Assembly: GCF_000826185.2 (NCBI RefSeq)
Contig: NZ_LN648874.1
Coordinates: 310,001 to 374,000, forward strand
Length of the DNA stretch: 64,000 nucleotides
Direction: 5' to 3'
Source: Microbacterium gorillae
Lineage (GTDB): Bacteria; Actinomycetota; Actinomycetes; Actinomycetales; Microbacteriaceae
Shown here: piece by piece, positions 24,275-33,780 of the stretch
Numbering within the stretch: position 1 is the stretch's first letter
How the letters are laid out: every line of letters starts with the position of its first letter
Notes under the pieces: model-generated
Databases searched by the model: none
What the model saw: only the letters and a program-made list of their open reading frames with translations
What the model was told of the DNA's origin: nothing
Made by a program: the position numbers and the translations under genes

Positions 24275-26089
24275 ATGGGCAGTCCGTGCACAGCGCGGAC
24301 TCCGGAAGAGGCGCGAAGGAAGGATCTGATCATCTTCACCGCACGCGTGGCGCGCCTCTGGACCTTTGCGGGAGCGGTTCTCGTCGCGCTCCTGCTGGTC
24401 GGTCTGGCCGCACCCGCTGCGCAGGCTGCGGAGCGGACCCCCGCGCCCAAGACCACGGCCGCGACACCGGCCAGGACCGACAACACGGCGAAGGCCACGT
24501 CCAAAGCCTCGCCGGAGAGCTCCCCGTCGGCACGCGCCGCAACGGAGTTCGCCCATCCCGGTGTCTTCGTCGGCCTGGCGGAGCTGAAGACGTCGAAGGA
24601 GCACGTCAAGGCGCGCGACGAGCCCTGGATCACGATCTTCCGGCAGCTGGCCGCATCGCCCTCCGCCTCGCGCGCGGCACCGAACTTCACGACGTTCGCG
24701 TCCGCGTCCCTCGACCCGGCCGCCGAAGAAGAGGCCTATGCGCACAAGCGCTGCAACGTCAACGATCCGGCGGGATGCGTGACGTACTGCGGGTCGTACA
24801 ACCAGCCGGACATCGGCTGCACGGAGGAGCTCGCGGACGCCCGTGCGGTCTACGGCCAGGCGCTGATGTACTGGTACACGGGAAAGTCCGCCTACGCGCA
24901 GCGCGCGATCGCGATCCTCAATGCGTACGCGAAGCACTTCACGGGCAACCGAGGCTCGAACGGTCCTCTGATGACCGCGTGGGTGGCCGAGATGATGCTG
25001 CGTGGCGCGGAGATCCTCCGCTACACGTACACGCCCGGTGATGGAGAGACGGCGTTCGATGTCGCCGGGTTCAGCGCGATGCTGCGGAAGGTCTTCGTCA
25101 CCCGATTGCAGACCTTCGACTGGTCCAACGTCAATGGGAACTGGTCCGGCTCCGCCGCCGACGGCCTCATGAATGCGGGGGTCTTCCTCGACGACCGAGC
25201 GATCTACAACGTCGGCATCGCCATGTGGCGCGAGCGCGTTCCGACCTACCTCTACCTCAGTTCGGATGGGGACCTCCCGCACGCGCCGCCCGGCTCGACG
25301 AACTACGGCACCGACACCGCGGCGAAGACGGTCGACCTCAAGTGCTGGTGGCTGAACAACAAGGCGGACGCCTGCCTGACCGCCCCGAAGACTGACCCGG
25401 GTCCGCTCGTGCTGCAGAACGGGCAGTCCCAGGAGAGCTGCCGTGACTTCGGACACGTCTCGCTCGGAATCGCGGGGATCGTCAGCGCCGCCGAGACCGC
25501 CCATCTGCAGGGTGACGATCTGTACGGGGAACAGCGGGAACGGATCATGACGAGCGTGTCGTACCTCGTGCAGGTCGAGGAGAACTGGCGGCTGCACAAA
25601 CAGTGGCCGAAGAACTTCTGCAAGAACGTGTCCGGTCTCGTCACGACCGGAATCTCGCGGGCGGACTTCCAGGCGGAGGTCGTGTACAACGCCTACGCCG
25701 TTCGGGAACGCGTCCCCTTCCAGACGATCAGGATCCCGGGCTTCGGCGAGCCGGACAAGAATCGGGACCCCCTGGCGGCGTACCTCGCGCGGAAACAGCG
25801 ATCCCAGAACGCGGAGGGACTCATCGACGCGTGGGACACTCTCACCCACCACCTCGCCGCAGCACCGATCCGGCGCGCGAGCCCGTCGGCGACCACACCC
25901 TCTGCGACGAGGACCCCCTCGGCTCACAGACCCTCGGCGGAGAGCCCGACCGAGGAGATCGACCCCACGACCGCCGTGTCCCGGACCGGCTTCTTCTCCG
26001 TCCTGGCTGAACCGCTCACGGCGCTCATCGTCGTGCTCATCGTCACCCTCGCGGCGGTCCTGTTCGCGCGCAGTCGTTCGCACCGGTGA
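24275..26089 (+). CDS. Secreted alginate-lyase-family protein with C-terminal membrane anchor, 604 aa
   Basis: An N-terminal signal sequence (TFAGAVLVALLLVGLAAPAAQA) leads to a low-complexity Ala/Thr/Lys linker and an all-alpha domain resembling the alginate lyase family (PF05426): HPGVFVGLAELKTSKEHVK, MYWYTGKSAYAQRAIAILNA and SNVNGNWSGSAADGLMNAGV. A Pro/Ser/Thr stalk and one C-terminal helix before RSRSHR follow, so it is probably displayed on the surface. The start is uncertain: ATG 24275 lacks a ribosome site, GTG 24347 gives a neater signal peptide, and GGAAGG (24319-24323) fits only non-standard codons near 24329. Polysaccharide substrate unknown. Confidence 0.75.
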   Translation: MGSPCTARTPEEARRKDLIIFTARVARLWTFAGAVLVALLLVGLAAPAAQAAERTPAPKTTAATPARTDNTAKATSKASPESSPSARAATEFAHPGVFVGLAELKTSKEHVKARDEPWITIFRQLAASPSASRAAPNFTTFASASLDPAAEEEAYAHKRCNVNDPAGCVTYCGSYNQPDIGCTEELADARAVYGQALMYWYTGKSAYAQRAIAILNAYAKHFTGNRGSNGPLMTAWVAEMMLRGAEILRYTYTPGDGETAFDVAGFSAMLRKVFVTRLQTFDWSNVNGNWSGSAADGLMNAGVFLDDRAIYNVGIAMWRERVPTYLYLSSDGDLPHAPPGSTNYGTDTAAKTVDLKCWWLNNKADACLTAPKTDPGPLVLQNGQSQESCRDFGHVSLGIAGIVSAAETAHLQGDDLYGEQRERIMTSVSYLVQVEENWRLHKQWPKNFCKNVSGLVTTGISRADFQAEVVYNAYAVRERVPFQTIRIPGFGEPDKNRDPLAAYLARKQRSQNAEGLIDAWDTLTHHLAAAPIRRASPSATTPSATRTPSAHRPSAESPTEEIDPTTAVSRTGFFSVLAEPLTALIVVLIVTLAAVLFARSRSHR

Positions 26090-26131
26090 GCGCGCGCCGA
26101 GCGTGGGGGAGGCCGGGCATAGGCTGGCTCC

Positions 26132-28282
26132 GTGCGATTCGGCCTGGACACCCCCCTGAGCCTCGCCGCGGGCGAGAAGATCGCGGCGACCCTGCACAAG
26201 GCGTTCGCGATGGAGACCGTCGGCGACCTGCTCAACCACTATCCGCGCCGATACGCCTCGCACGGTGAGCTCACGCCGATCCGGGGATTGCCGATCGGCG
26301 AGCAGGTCACGATCGTCGCTGAGGTGATCTCCGCGACCGACCGACGGATGAAGAATCGTCCCGGCACACTGCAGGAGGTCGTGATCAGCGACGGCGCCGG
26401 CCGGATGACGCTGACCTTCTTCAAACAGCCCTGGCGGTTGCGGGAGCTGCTGCCGGGACGTCGGGGGATCTTCGCGGGCAAGGTGACCAGGTTCCGGGAG
26501 ACCCTGCAGTTCTCGCACCCCGACTACCAACTGTTCGGCGACGACGACTCCGTCGACGCGAAGACCTGGGTCAACAAGCCGATCCCGATCTACCCCGCCA
26601 CGGCCGCCGTCACGAGCTGGCAGATCCGCAAGGTCGTCAACACGGTGCTGGATGATCTCGGGGAGATCGAGGACCCGTTGCCGCCGGACTTCGCGGTCGC
26701 TGAGGGATGCCTGGACGCCCGCTCTGCGGTGATCGGGATCCACCGTCCGTCGGACCTCACCGAAGCCAAGGTGGCTCAGCGCACCCTGCGCCTGCACGAG
26801 GCGCTGCTGATGCAGACGGCCCTGCTGCAGCAGCGCGAGTTCGTCCGGATGATGTCGGCGACCAAACGCCCGGGCGGCTCGTTGCTGGAACGCTTCGATG
26901 CGGCGCTCCCGTTCGAGTTGACGCCGGATCAGCGTGAGGTCGGCGACCGTGTGGCCGAGGATCTCGTCGGCGACTGGCCGATGAACCGGCTCGTCCAGGG
27001 CGAGGTCGGGTCCGGCAAGACGCTCGTGGCTCTGCGCGCGATGCTCCAGGTCGCACAGTCCGGCGGGCAGTCCGCCCTCATCGCGCCCACCGAGGTCCTC
27101 GCGGCCCAGCACCTGCGTTCCATCGCGAAAGCGCTCGGTCCTCAGCTCGCACCGGAACTGATGCCCACGCTCCTCACCGGTCAGATGCCGGCCAAGGACC
27201 GCCGCAAGGCCGCCCTGCGCGTCGCCTCCGGACAAGCCCTCATCGTCGTCGGCACGCACGCGCTGCTCAGCGAGACCACGCAGTTCGCCGACCTCGGCCT
27301 CGTCGTGGTGGACGAGCAGCACCGGTTCGGCGTGGAGCAACGCGAAACGCTGCGTGCGAAGGGATCCAGCCCGCACGCCCTCGTCCTCACCGCGACCCCG
27401 ATTCCACGCACCGTCGCGATGACCGTGTTCGGCGACCTCGATATCTCAACGATCCGAACGATGCCGGCCGGCCGCGCCGGAATCTCGACGTTCGTCGCGC
27501 CGATCGCGGAGAAGCCCGGCTGGTTCGCCCGGGTCTGGGATCGCGCTGCCGAAGAGGTCGCCCAGGGACGCCAGGTGTTCGTCGTGTGCGCCGCGATCGA
27601 TGCCGACAAGGGCTCCGGTGGCGAGGAAGGTGATGCCGCGCCGCCGGTCGAGGGTGAGGCCACGGGTCCCCGGTGGGGTGTCGTTCAGGTCGCGGCGCTG
27701 TTGGATCGGCACCCGCTGTTCGCTGACCTGCGTGTGTCGACCCTGCACGGCAAGATGCACGCCGATGAGAAGGACGCCACGATGCGGTCCTTCGCCGACG
27801 GCGAGATCGACGTGCTCATCGCGACGACCGTGATCGAGGTCGGCGTGGACGTCCCGAACGCATCGACCATGATCATTCTCGAAGCCGACCGCTTCGGTGT
27901 CTCGCAGCTGCACCAGCTCCGCGGCCGCGTCGGCCGTGGCGGTGTCCCCGGCCTCTGCTTGCTGGTGACGGAGTCGGAGCCCGGTACCCCGGCGCGCGAG
28001 CGTGTGGAAGCCGTGGCGGAGACCCTGGACGGGTTCCGCCTCGCCGAGGTGGATCTGGAGCTGCGTGGCGAGGGCGACGTTCTCGGCGACGCGCAGTCCG
28101 GCGTCCGCTCGTCCCTGCGACTGCTGCGTGTGGTCGCCGACGCGGAGCTCATTCAGCGAGCGCGGGCCGAGGCCGAGGACATCCTGAACCACGATCCGAC
28201 CCTGGACGCGCACCCGGCCCTCGCCGCCGCGGTGGCGCGCCGTGTGACGCAGGATGAACGTGCGGCACTCGGCAAGAGCTGA
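26132..28282 (+). CDS. recG: ATP-dependent DNA helicase RecG
   Basis: RecG remodels stalled replication forks and Holliday junctions. An N-terminal wedge/OB domain (about 1-180) precedes two helicase lobes: Walker A GEVGSGKT (about 290-297), motif II DEQH (about 394), motif III TATPIPRT and motif VI QLRGRVGRG. Length is 716 aa. An acidic Gly-rich insert (about 490-510, DKGSGGEEGDAAPPVEGE) lies in lobe two. The GTG at 26132 has TAGGCT (26120-26125) ending 6 bases upstream and no ribosome site, a leaderless start. coaD follows 18 bases after the stop. Confidence 0.96.
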   Translation: MRFGLDTPLSLAAGEKIAATLHKAFAMETVGDLLNHYPRRYASHGELTPIRGLPIGEQVTIVAEVISATDRRMKNRPGTLQEVVISDGAGRMTLTFFKQPWRLRELLPGRRGIFAGKVTRFRETLQFSHPDYQLFGDDDSVDAKTWVNKPIPIYPATAAVTSWQIRKVVNTVLDDLGEIEDPLPPDFAVAEGCLDARSAVIGIHRPSDLTEAKVAQRTLRLHEALLMQTALLQQREFVRMMSATKRPGGSLLERFDAALPFELTPDQREVGDRVAEDLVGDWPMNRLVQGEVGSGKTLVALRAMLQVAQSGGQSALIAPTEVLAAQHLRSIAKALGPQLAPELMPTLLTGQMPAKDRRKAALRVASGQALIVVGTHALLSETTQFADLGLVVVDEQHRFGVEQRETLRAKGSSPHALVLTATPIPRTVAMTVFGDLDISTIRTMPAGRAGISTFVAPIAEKPGWFARVWDRAAEEVAQGRQVFVVCAAIDADKGSGGEEGDAAPPVEGEATGPRWGVVQVAALLDRHPLFADLRVSTLHGKMHADEKDATMRSFADGEIDVLIATTVIEVGVDVPNASTMIILEADRFGVSQLHQLRGRVGRGGVPGLCLLVTESEPGTPARERVEAVAETLDGFRLAEVDLELRGEGDVLGDAQSGVRSSLRLLRVVADAELIQRARAEAEDILNHDPTLDAHPALAAAVARRVTQDERAALGKS

Positions 28283-28300
28283 CTCGGTAGGCTGGAGCAC

Positions 28301-28798
28301 ATGACAAGCAGGATCGCCGTCGTCCCCGGTTCCTTCGACCCACCGACCCTCGGACACCTGGACGTGATCGCCCGAGCCGCGAACCTGTTCGACGAGGTGC
28401 ACGTTCTGATCGTGCACAACCCGGACAAGGAAGCGATGCTGCCGATCGCGCAGCGGCTGTCGCTGCTGGAGCAGTCCATCGCGGAGGCGAACATCGACGG
28501 CAACGTCACGGTGGGATCCTGGAGCATGGGTCTGCTCGTGGACTACGCCACGGAGGTTGGGGCGAGCGCGCTGGTGAAGGGCATCCGCTCCCAGGTCGAT
28601 GTGGCCTACGAGACGCCGATGGCGATCGTGAACCGCAACCTCGCGGGCGTTGAGACGATCTTCATGCTGCCCGACCCCGAGCACGCGATGGTCTCCAGTT
28701 CGCTGGTGCGCCAGGTCGCGGGACTCGGCGGAGACGTTTCGCCGTACGTGCCGGGCCCGGTGGCACGGTTCCTGGACACCGGAGCTCGCGGGCTCTGA
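28301..28798 (+). CDS. coaD: Phosphopantetheine adenylyltransferase
   Basis: CoaD catalyses the fourth step of coenzyme A synthesis, joining ATP and 4'-phosphopantetheine. [15 protein letters not shown] holds the TxGH nucleotidyltransferase motif (residues 16-19), and SSSLVRQVA is the C-terminal ISS-like motif. Length is 165 aa. TAGGCT (28288-28293) lies 7 bases before the ATG, with GGAG between, so it may be transcribed from its own leaderless promoter as well as from recG. Confidence 0.96.
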   Translation: MTSRIAVVPGSFDPPTLGHLDVIARAANLFDEVHVLIVHNPDKEAMLPIAQRLSLLEQSIAEANIDGNVTVGSWSMGLLVDYATEVGASALVKGIRSQVDVAYETPMAIVNRNLAGVETIFMLPDPEHAMVSSSLVRQVAGLGGDVSPYVPGPVARFLDTGARGL

Positions 28799-28835
28799 AC
28801 CCGACGCCCACCGATCCGGGTTAGAATCGTCGGTT

Positions 28836-29399
28836 GTGAAGACTTCCCGACCCGGTCCTTTCTCCCTGCCCGTGCGTGACATCATGCACCAGCCGGGGGA
28901 GATGCGTGAGTTCACCCTGTCCGTCCCGCTTCGTGAGAAGTGGGGCGAGGGAATGATCGCAGTTCCCGCCGGCGCGGAGATCGAGATGGACGTCCGCCTT
29001 GAGTCCGTGCACGAGGGCATTCTCGTCACCGCGGACCTCGCTACGACCGCCGAGGGCGAGTGCTCCCGGTGCCTGCGCGAGATGACCGAGGGTGTCGAAG
29101 TCGAGTTCCAGGAGCTTTTCGCGTATTCTGGTGATGAAGCAGCTGACTTCGAAGTTCAAGACGACCACGTGGATCTTGAAATTCCGGTCAGGGATGCGAT
29201 TGTCCTGTCGCTTCCGTTTCAGCCGGTGTGCCAGCCGGATTGCCCGGGTCTTGATCCGATCACGGGTGAGCGACTGGCCGCACAGCCGGACGAGCGTGCT
29301 TCGGCCCCCATCGATCCCCGATGGGCAGCGCTCCAGGGACTCACAGACCAGGCGACCGGAACCACCGGTTCCGAGTCGCGCAACACGGAAGAGAGCTAG
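28836..29399 (+). CDS. YceD family protein (DUF177), 187 aa
   Basis: This is the conserved gene upstream of rpmF. Four Cys in two pairs ([10 protein letters not shown] and PVCQPDCPG) suggest a zinc site. In other bacteria and plastids the family affects 23S rRNA accumulation. I chose the GTG at 28836: TAGAAT (28822-28827) ends 8 bases before it and conserved sequence starts soon after. The rpmF ATG lies three bases past its stop codon, so the two are co-transcribed. Confidence 0.85.
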   Translation: MKTSRPGPFSLPVRDIMHQPGEMREFTLSVPLREKWGEGMIAVPAGAEIEMDVRLESVHEGILVTADLATTAEGECSRCLREMTEGVEVEFQELFAYSGDEAADFEVQDDHVDLEIPVRDAIVLSLPFQPVCQPDCPGLDPITGERLAAQPDERASAPIDPRWAALQGLTDQATGTTGSESRNTEES

Positions 29400-29401
29400 T
29401 C

Positions 29402-29611
29402 ATGGCAGGTAACCCCCCGAAGCGGAAGGTCTCCCGCTCGAACACCCGGTCGCGCCGCGCGCAGTGGAAGGCGGAGGCTCCGGCCCTCGTCAAGACCGTC
29501 GAGAACGGCAAGGTCGTCTACAGCCGCCCGCACCAGGCGAAGGTCGTCACCGACTCGCAGGGCACCGAGCTGTTCCTTGAGTACAAGGGCCGCAAGGTCG
29601 CTGACATCTGA
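29402..29611 (+). CDS. rpmF: 50S ribosomal protein L32
   Basis: The N-terminus [20 protein letters not shown] is diagnostic for L32. The protein (69 aa) contains no cysteine, whereas zinc-binding L32 has two CxxC pairs; this is therefore the zinc-free type. The gene directly follows yceD and precedes rnc, the usual order. Confidence 0.95.
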   Translation: MAGNPPKRKVSRSNTRSRRAQWKAEAPALVKTVENGKVVYSRPHQAKVVTDSQGTELFLEYKGRKVADI

Positions 29612-29636
29612 GTCGATCACTGCGGATTGAGGACCT

Positions 29637-30317
29637 GTGTCTGATCTGGCCGCATTGATGCAGAAGCTCGGCGTCGATATCGACGCCGAGCTTCTGTCAC
29701 TTGCGCTGACGCATCGCTCGTACGCGTACGAGAACGGGGGCATCCCCCACAACGAACGCCTGGAGTTCCTGGGCGACTCCGTGCTGGGGCAGGCCACCAC
29801 CGTGCTGCTCTACACCCGCAACCCGACCCTGGATGAGGGCGAGCTCGCCAAGCGGCGCGCAAGTGTCGTCTCCACCGTCGCTCTGGCGGAGTCCGCCCGC
29901 CGCATCGGGCTGGGCGAGTTCATCAAGCTCGGCCGGGGCGAGGAGAACACCGGCGGGCGCGACAAGGATTCGATCCTCGCCGACACGACCGAGGCGATCA
30001 TCGGAGCCACGTACCTGTCCCGCGGACAGGACGTCGCCACCACCCTCGTGCACAGCATCGTCGAGCCGCTGCTCGCCGACCCCGAGCGCTACGGCGCCGC
30101 AATGGACCCGAAGACCAGCCTGCAGGAGATCGCCGCCGCTCTCGGTGAGCCGGCGCCGTCGTACGAGATCACCGCATCGGGTCCGGATCACGACCGCCGC
30201 TTCACCGCCACCGTCACCGTCGGGCACGTCACGACCACCGGTGAGGGCACCAGCAAGAAGACCAGCGAGATGGCCGCCGCCCTGGCCGCCTGGCGCGTGC
30301 TCAGCAAGCGCGACTGA
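29637..30317 (+). CDS. rnc: Ribonuclease III
   Basis: RNase III cleaves double-stranded RNA and processes rRNA precursors. The catalytic signature NERLEFLGDSVL spans residues 39-50, the second acidic site is in ADTTEAIIGATYL, and the double-stranded RNA-binding domain covers about the last 75 residues (DPKTSLQEIAAALG to the end). Length is 226 aa. The GTG at 29637 lies after GAGGACCT. mutM follows 16 bases later. Confidence 0.96.
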   Translation: MSDLAALMQKLGVDIDAELLSLALTHRSYAYENGGIPHNERLEFLGDSVLGQATTVLLYTRNPTLDEGELAKRRASVVSTVALAESARRIGLGEFIKLGRGEENTGGRDKDSILADTTEAIIGATYLSRGQDVATTLVHSIVEPLLADPERYGAAMDPKTSLQEIAAALGEPAPSYEITASGPDHDRRFTATVTVGHVTTTGEGTSKKTSEMAAALAAWRVLSKRD

Positions 30318-30333
30318 TCACTCCGCACGCCCG

Positions 30334-31224
30334 ATGCCTGAACTTCCCGAGGTCGAAGTCGTCCGCGCAGGGCTCGCTCCCGCCGTGGTCGGTTCCGTCG
30401 TCAGCGCCGTCCGGGTGCTCGATGATCGGGCCCTGACGCGTCATGCCGGGGATGCCGCCTCCTTCGAAGCCGAGCTGACCGGCGCGACGATCACCGCCGC
30501 CGCTCGGCGCGGCAAGTTCCTCTGGCTGCCGCTCGCATCGGGACGCGCCGTGGTCGGCCATCTCGGTATGAGCGGCCAGATGCTGCTTCGTGAGCCGTCG
30601 GCCGGCCCCGAGCGTCACGAGCGCATCCGACTCTTCCTCGAGCACCCGACGCACGGAGAAATCGCCGTGGTTTTCGCCGACCAGCGGACCTTCGGCTCGC
30701 TCGCGATCGACGACATGGTGCCGACTCCGGACGGCCGCGCCGCCGGGTGGGGAACCTCCGCCGCGGTGATCCCCACGCAGGTGCTGCACATCGCGCGGGA
30801 CGCGATGGACGACGCCGTCGACCTCAAGCGGGTCCGGGAGCGGATCGGCCGGACCGATTCCGCGATCAAGCGAGTGCTGCTGGATCAGACCGTGATCAGC
30901 GGCATCGGCAACATCTACGCCGACGAGTCCCTGTGGGCCGCACGCATGCACCCCGAGACGCCGGGCAGCGCGCTGTCCACACGGGCCGTGAATCGACTCT
31001 TCGTCGAGGTCCGCGCCGTCCTGGAGAAGGCCCTCGCCGAGGGCGGCACGTCCTTTGACGCCCAGTACGTCAACGTGAACGGCCAAGCCGGATATTTCGC
31101 CCACTCCCTGAACGCCTACGGCCGCGACGGCCAGCCCTGCCCGCGCTGCGGCCGACCCCTCGTCCGCGCGAGCTTCATGAACCGCTCCTCGCACTTCTGC
31201 CCACACTGCCAGCGGCGGCGTTGA
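30334..31224 (+). CDS. mutM: Formamidopyrimidine-DNA glycosylase (Fpg)
   Basis: MutM removes 8-oxoguanine and other oxidised purines and cuts the abasic site. The start MPELPEVEVVRAGL gives the catalytic Pro at position 2 after Met removal; DQRTFGSL and the helix-two-turn-helix (ISGIGNIYADESLW) are present, and the C-terminal zinc finger has CPRCG...CPHC. Length is 296 aa. The usual downstream partner smc lies 12 kb away behind an accessory block. Confidence 0.96.
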   Translation: MPELPEVEVVRAGLAPAVVGSVVSAVRVLDDRALTRHAGDAASFEAELTGATITAAARRGKFLWLPLASGRAVVGHLGMSGQMLLREPSAGPERHERIRLFLEHPTHGEIAVVFADQRTFGSLAIDDMVPTPDGRAAGWGTSAAVIPTQVLHIARDAMDDAVDLKRVRERIGRTDSAIKRVLLDQTVISGIGNIYADESLWAARMHPETPGSALSTRAVNRLFVEVRAVLEKALAEGGTSFDAQYVNVNGQAGYFAHSLNAYGRDGQPCPRCGRPLVRASFMNRSSHFCPHCQRRR

Positions 31225-31312
31225 CGGACATTCCGGCGCTGGGCGGTTCATCATGGTCTGTCCGGCGTCGGACACGGAGAGTACGGTCTCCCTCACACAG
31301 GGAGGGGGCATC

Positions 31313-31711
31313 ATGCCCAACAGCGTCATTCACTTCGAGATTCACGCCGCGGACGTCGCGCGCACCGTGGAGTTCTACACGTCGGTCTTCGGCTGGACGG
31401 CCGAAGACTGGTCGGGCTTCGCTGGGATGCCGTACTGGGGCGTGACCACGGCGGCCGCGGGCGAGATGGGCATCAATGGCGCGATCATGCAGCGCCAGGG
31501 TGATGACCCGGCACCCGGTGGTGCCGTGTCCGGGGCCGTGATCACGTTGGGCAGCGGTGACTTCGACGGCGATGCCGCGAAGATCCTCGCCGCCGGGGGC
31601 CAGATCGCCCTTCCCAAGGCCGCACTGCCGGGGATGGCGTGGCAGGGCTACTTCCTCGACCCGGCCGGCAACGTCTTCGGACTGCACCAGCCCGACCCCG
31701 ACGCGAGGTGA
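31313..31711 (+). CDS. VOC-family protein (glyoxalase/bleomycin-resistance fold), 132 aa
   Basis: This is a single-domain vicinal-oxygen-chelate protein. HFEIHAADVARTVEFYTSVFGW is the usual first beta-alpha module with a His ligand, and YFLDPAGNVFGLHQPD is the second. The start is the ATG at 31313 behind GGAGGGGG. The substrate is unknown, and the family includes dioxygenases, antibiotic-binding proteins and inactive sensors. It is a lone gene at the start of the accessory block after mutM. Confidence 0.85.
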   Translation: MPNSVIHFEIHAADVARTVEFYTSVFGWTAEDWSGFAGMPYWGVTTAAAGEMGINGAIMQRQGDDPAPGGAVSGAVITLGSGDFDGDAAKILAAGGQIALPKAALPGMAWQGYFLDPAGNVFGLHQPDPDAR

Positions 31712-31843
31712 TCGCCCCACGTGCGTGGCCGCATTCCGCGCAGGATGGCCCACGCGGTGAGAGCCTCGAGCACGTTCGTCACCGCCGCTGCGAGGCGGTC
31801 CTCGCGGCGGACGTCTTCCGGGCCGGCTCGGTAGGCTGAGGGC

Positions 31844-32686
31844 GTGGTCGCCGAACTCACCGTCACCATCGACCGCGACAGCGTGGCGATGGGTGACGAT
31901 ATGGAGTCGCATCGGCGCACGATGACGGTCCCGACGCCGGTGCGGCTCAGCGTGCTGCTCGCCCGCGTCGCGCCGGAGATCCGGCAACGGGGTTGGTCGT
32001 GGGTGGTCGACATCGGCGGTGAGGCGGTGGCCGTCTGGTCGGCGGATCACGGCGTACGCCTCCTCGTGGCGGACCGTGAGCTCGCTGCCGATTCTCCGCT
32101 CGGAACGATCGTGAACCGCTACTTCGGACAGATCGACCCCGGCTGGCTGCACCGGCGCTTGTCGGAGGGGGCTCCGGCGAACCGGTGTCAGCTCGAGCGG
32201 GAGTACGAGCCGCTCGCACGCCGAGCTCGGGCCGAGGAGGACCGCCGGCGTGAGCGCGAGCGCCCGGGCGGGTTCGTCGGCGAGGAGACACTCGCACAGC
32301 TGTCCCGCCTCGCTGCGGTCATCGACCTGCACCACGACCGGAAGATCGCGTTCGAGGTGGGTGGCGTCCGCTGGGAAGCGGAGCGGTCCGACACCATGAT
32401 GACGATCCGTCGGGACGGACGTCCGCGCGCGTCACTGCGCCCGCACGCCTTCGGGGAGGTGTGGTTGGTCGTGGCGGTGGTGGTGGATGTCCGGGAGCGG
32501 CGAGGTCTGCGGCCGTGCCCCGAGGCCCCGCTGCGCGCAGCGCGGGAGCCGGTTGCCGTCGCCGGGCGATTCTTCCTGCGAGGTGGCCCGCCGGACGGGA
32601 ACCTCGAGGACGACGCAGCCGTCGCGATCTACCGCCTGGCCGCGGGACGAACCGTGACGGAGGCCGGCGACCTCATCGGCGCGTGA
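31844..32686 (+). CDS. Hypothetical protein, 280 aa
   Basis: No family is recognised. An N-terminal beta-rich part (residues 1-100, WSWVVDIGGEAVAVWSADHG) is followed by a charged Arg/Glu helix (about 115-140, RRARAEEDRRRERERPG) and a second alpha/beta part. No signal peptide or membrane helix is present. The GTG at 31844 has TAGGCT (31832-31837) ending 6 bases upstream, a clear leaderless start. It is convergent with the EEP-family gene, 13 bases away. Codon use is normal for the region. Confidence 0.7.
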   Translation: MVAELTVTIDRDSVAMGDDMESHRRTMTVPTPVRLSVLLARVAPEIRQRGWSWVVDIGGEAVAVWSADHGVRLLVADRELAADSPLGTIVNRYFGQIDPGWLHRRLSEGAPANRCQLEREYEPLARRARAEEDRRRERERPGGFVGEETLAQLSRLAAVIDLHHDRKIAFEVGGVRWEAERSDTMMTIRRDGRPRASLRPHAFGEVWLVVAVVVDVRERRGLRPCPEAPLRAAREPVAVAGRFFLRGGPPDGNLEDDAAVAIYRLAAGRTVTEAGDLIGA

Positions 32687-32699
32687 GGCGCGCCCTCCG

Positions 32700-33704
32700 T
32701 CACCGGGTGGAGATCACCGCGACCAGGGCACGGTGATCGGTTCCGCCCCTTGTCTCGATCACGACGTGCGCGGCCTGAGCCGACCAGTCGCCGCCGACCA
32801 GGACGTGGTCGATCGGGGACGCCAGCCAGGCGGGGGAGGTCGACGGCCAGGTGCCGGTGGCTCCGGACCCGGTCCGGCTTGCGACATCAGTGCAGGAAAG
32901 CCCCGGGCCGAGGTGATCGACGGTCGCATTGAGATCGCCCGCGAGAATCGTGTGCGGCTCGGAACACCGCGCGGCGACCCAGTCCAGTCCGGCGCGCCAG
33001 TCGTCCATGCTGGACGGGAGTGGGGGAGCGAGATGTGCGGCCACGATGACCGGTCCGTCGTGGCCGACGGGCGTCCATACCCCGCTCGGCAGGCCGGGTG
33101 TCGATTCGACGGTGTCATCGTGCGTGTAAACACCCAGCGATTCGGCGATCAGCACCGAAGTCGGGATCGTCGAGTCGCCGTACACCGTGTCGTGGAACAT
33201 GGTCGGGCCGCCCCGCTCGTGGACCAGCTCAGCCACGCGCGTCACCGCGCTCTCGTCCATCTCCGGCAGGCTCACGATCGACGCACCGCTGGAGAGGACG
33301 AGCGCGGCGACGTCCTCCGGACCGGTGGCGCCCCCTTGGGTGTTCCACGTCAGAACGGTGAGCTCACCCGACGTCGACGTGTCCGACGTGGCCGACGTAC
33401 CGCGTATCGCGAGGATGCCGCTGTTCGCCGCCGCCAGGACGAGGGCCGCGACCGCGACGCCCGCCACCACCGACCACCGTCGACGCGCGATGACGACGGC
33501 GCCCGCCAGGACACCGACCCCGGCGAATCCGAGGACGAGCACGGCGCGCAGCGAGACGAGATGCGCGAAGCCCCAGACCCGCTGTACCCGGAGAGCCTGC
33601 GGCCAAGTCACGATCAGTCCGAGGGCGAGGACGACCGAGACGGTCAGCAGGAACGCGCGGGAGCGCCACCACTGCGAGCGCGTCGCATTGACCTCGGGCG
33701 TCAA
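32700..33704 (-). CDS. Membrane-anchored endonuclease/exonuclease/phosphatase-family protein, 334 aa
   Basis: Three N-terminal membrane helices (about 15-100) precede an extracytoplasmic EEP domain (about 115-334). Catalytic landmarks are TWNTQGG (Asn), LPEMDE (Glu), AGDLNATVDH (Asp, Asn) and the terminal GGTDHRAL (Asp, His). EEP proteins act on DNA, sphingomyelin, phosphoinositides or other phosphodiesters; this topology is common in actinobacteria and the substrate is unknown. The start is the TTG at 33704, with GGAGA upstream. The fold is confident. Confidence 0.8.
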   Translation of the reverse strand: MTPEVNATRSQWWRSRAFLLTVSVVLALGLIVTWPQALRVQRVWGFAHLVSLRAVLVLGFAGVGVLAGAVVIARRRWSVVAGVAVAALVLAAANSGILAIRGTSATSDTSTSGELTVLTWNTQGGATGPEDVAALVLSSGASIVSLPEMDESAVTRVAELVHERGGPTMFHDTVYGDSTIPTSVLIAESLGVYTHDDTVESTPGLPSGVWTPVGHDGPVIVAAHLAPPLPSSMDDWRAGLDWVAARCSEPHTILAGDLNATVDHLGPGLSCTDVASRTGSGATGTWPSTSPAWLASPIDHVLVGGDWSAQAAHVVIETRGGTDHRALVAVISTR

Positions 33705-33780
33705 CCGCGCATCTCCAAACGTCCCCGGTCGATCGACATCATTTTCCAGTTCATCAGACGGTCAGGCGCCGGGTATGTGC

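Noticed and set aside
24110..27376. Minus-strand open frame of about 1090 codons opposite the alginate-lyase-like gene and recG
   Set aside because: Arg/Val/Gln/Leu-rich composition typical of antisense frames; both plus-strand genes are well supported.
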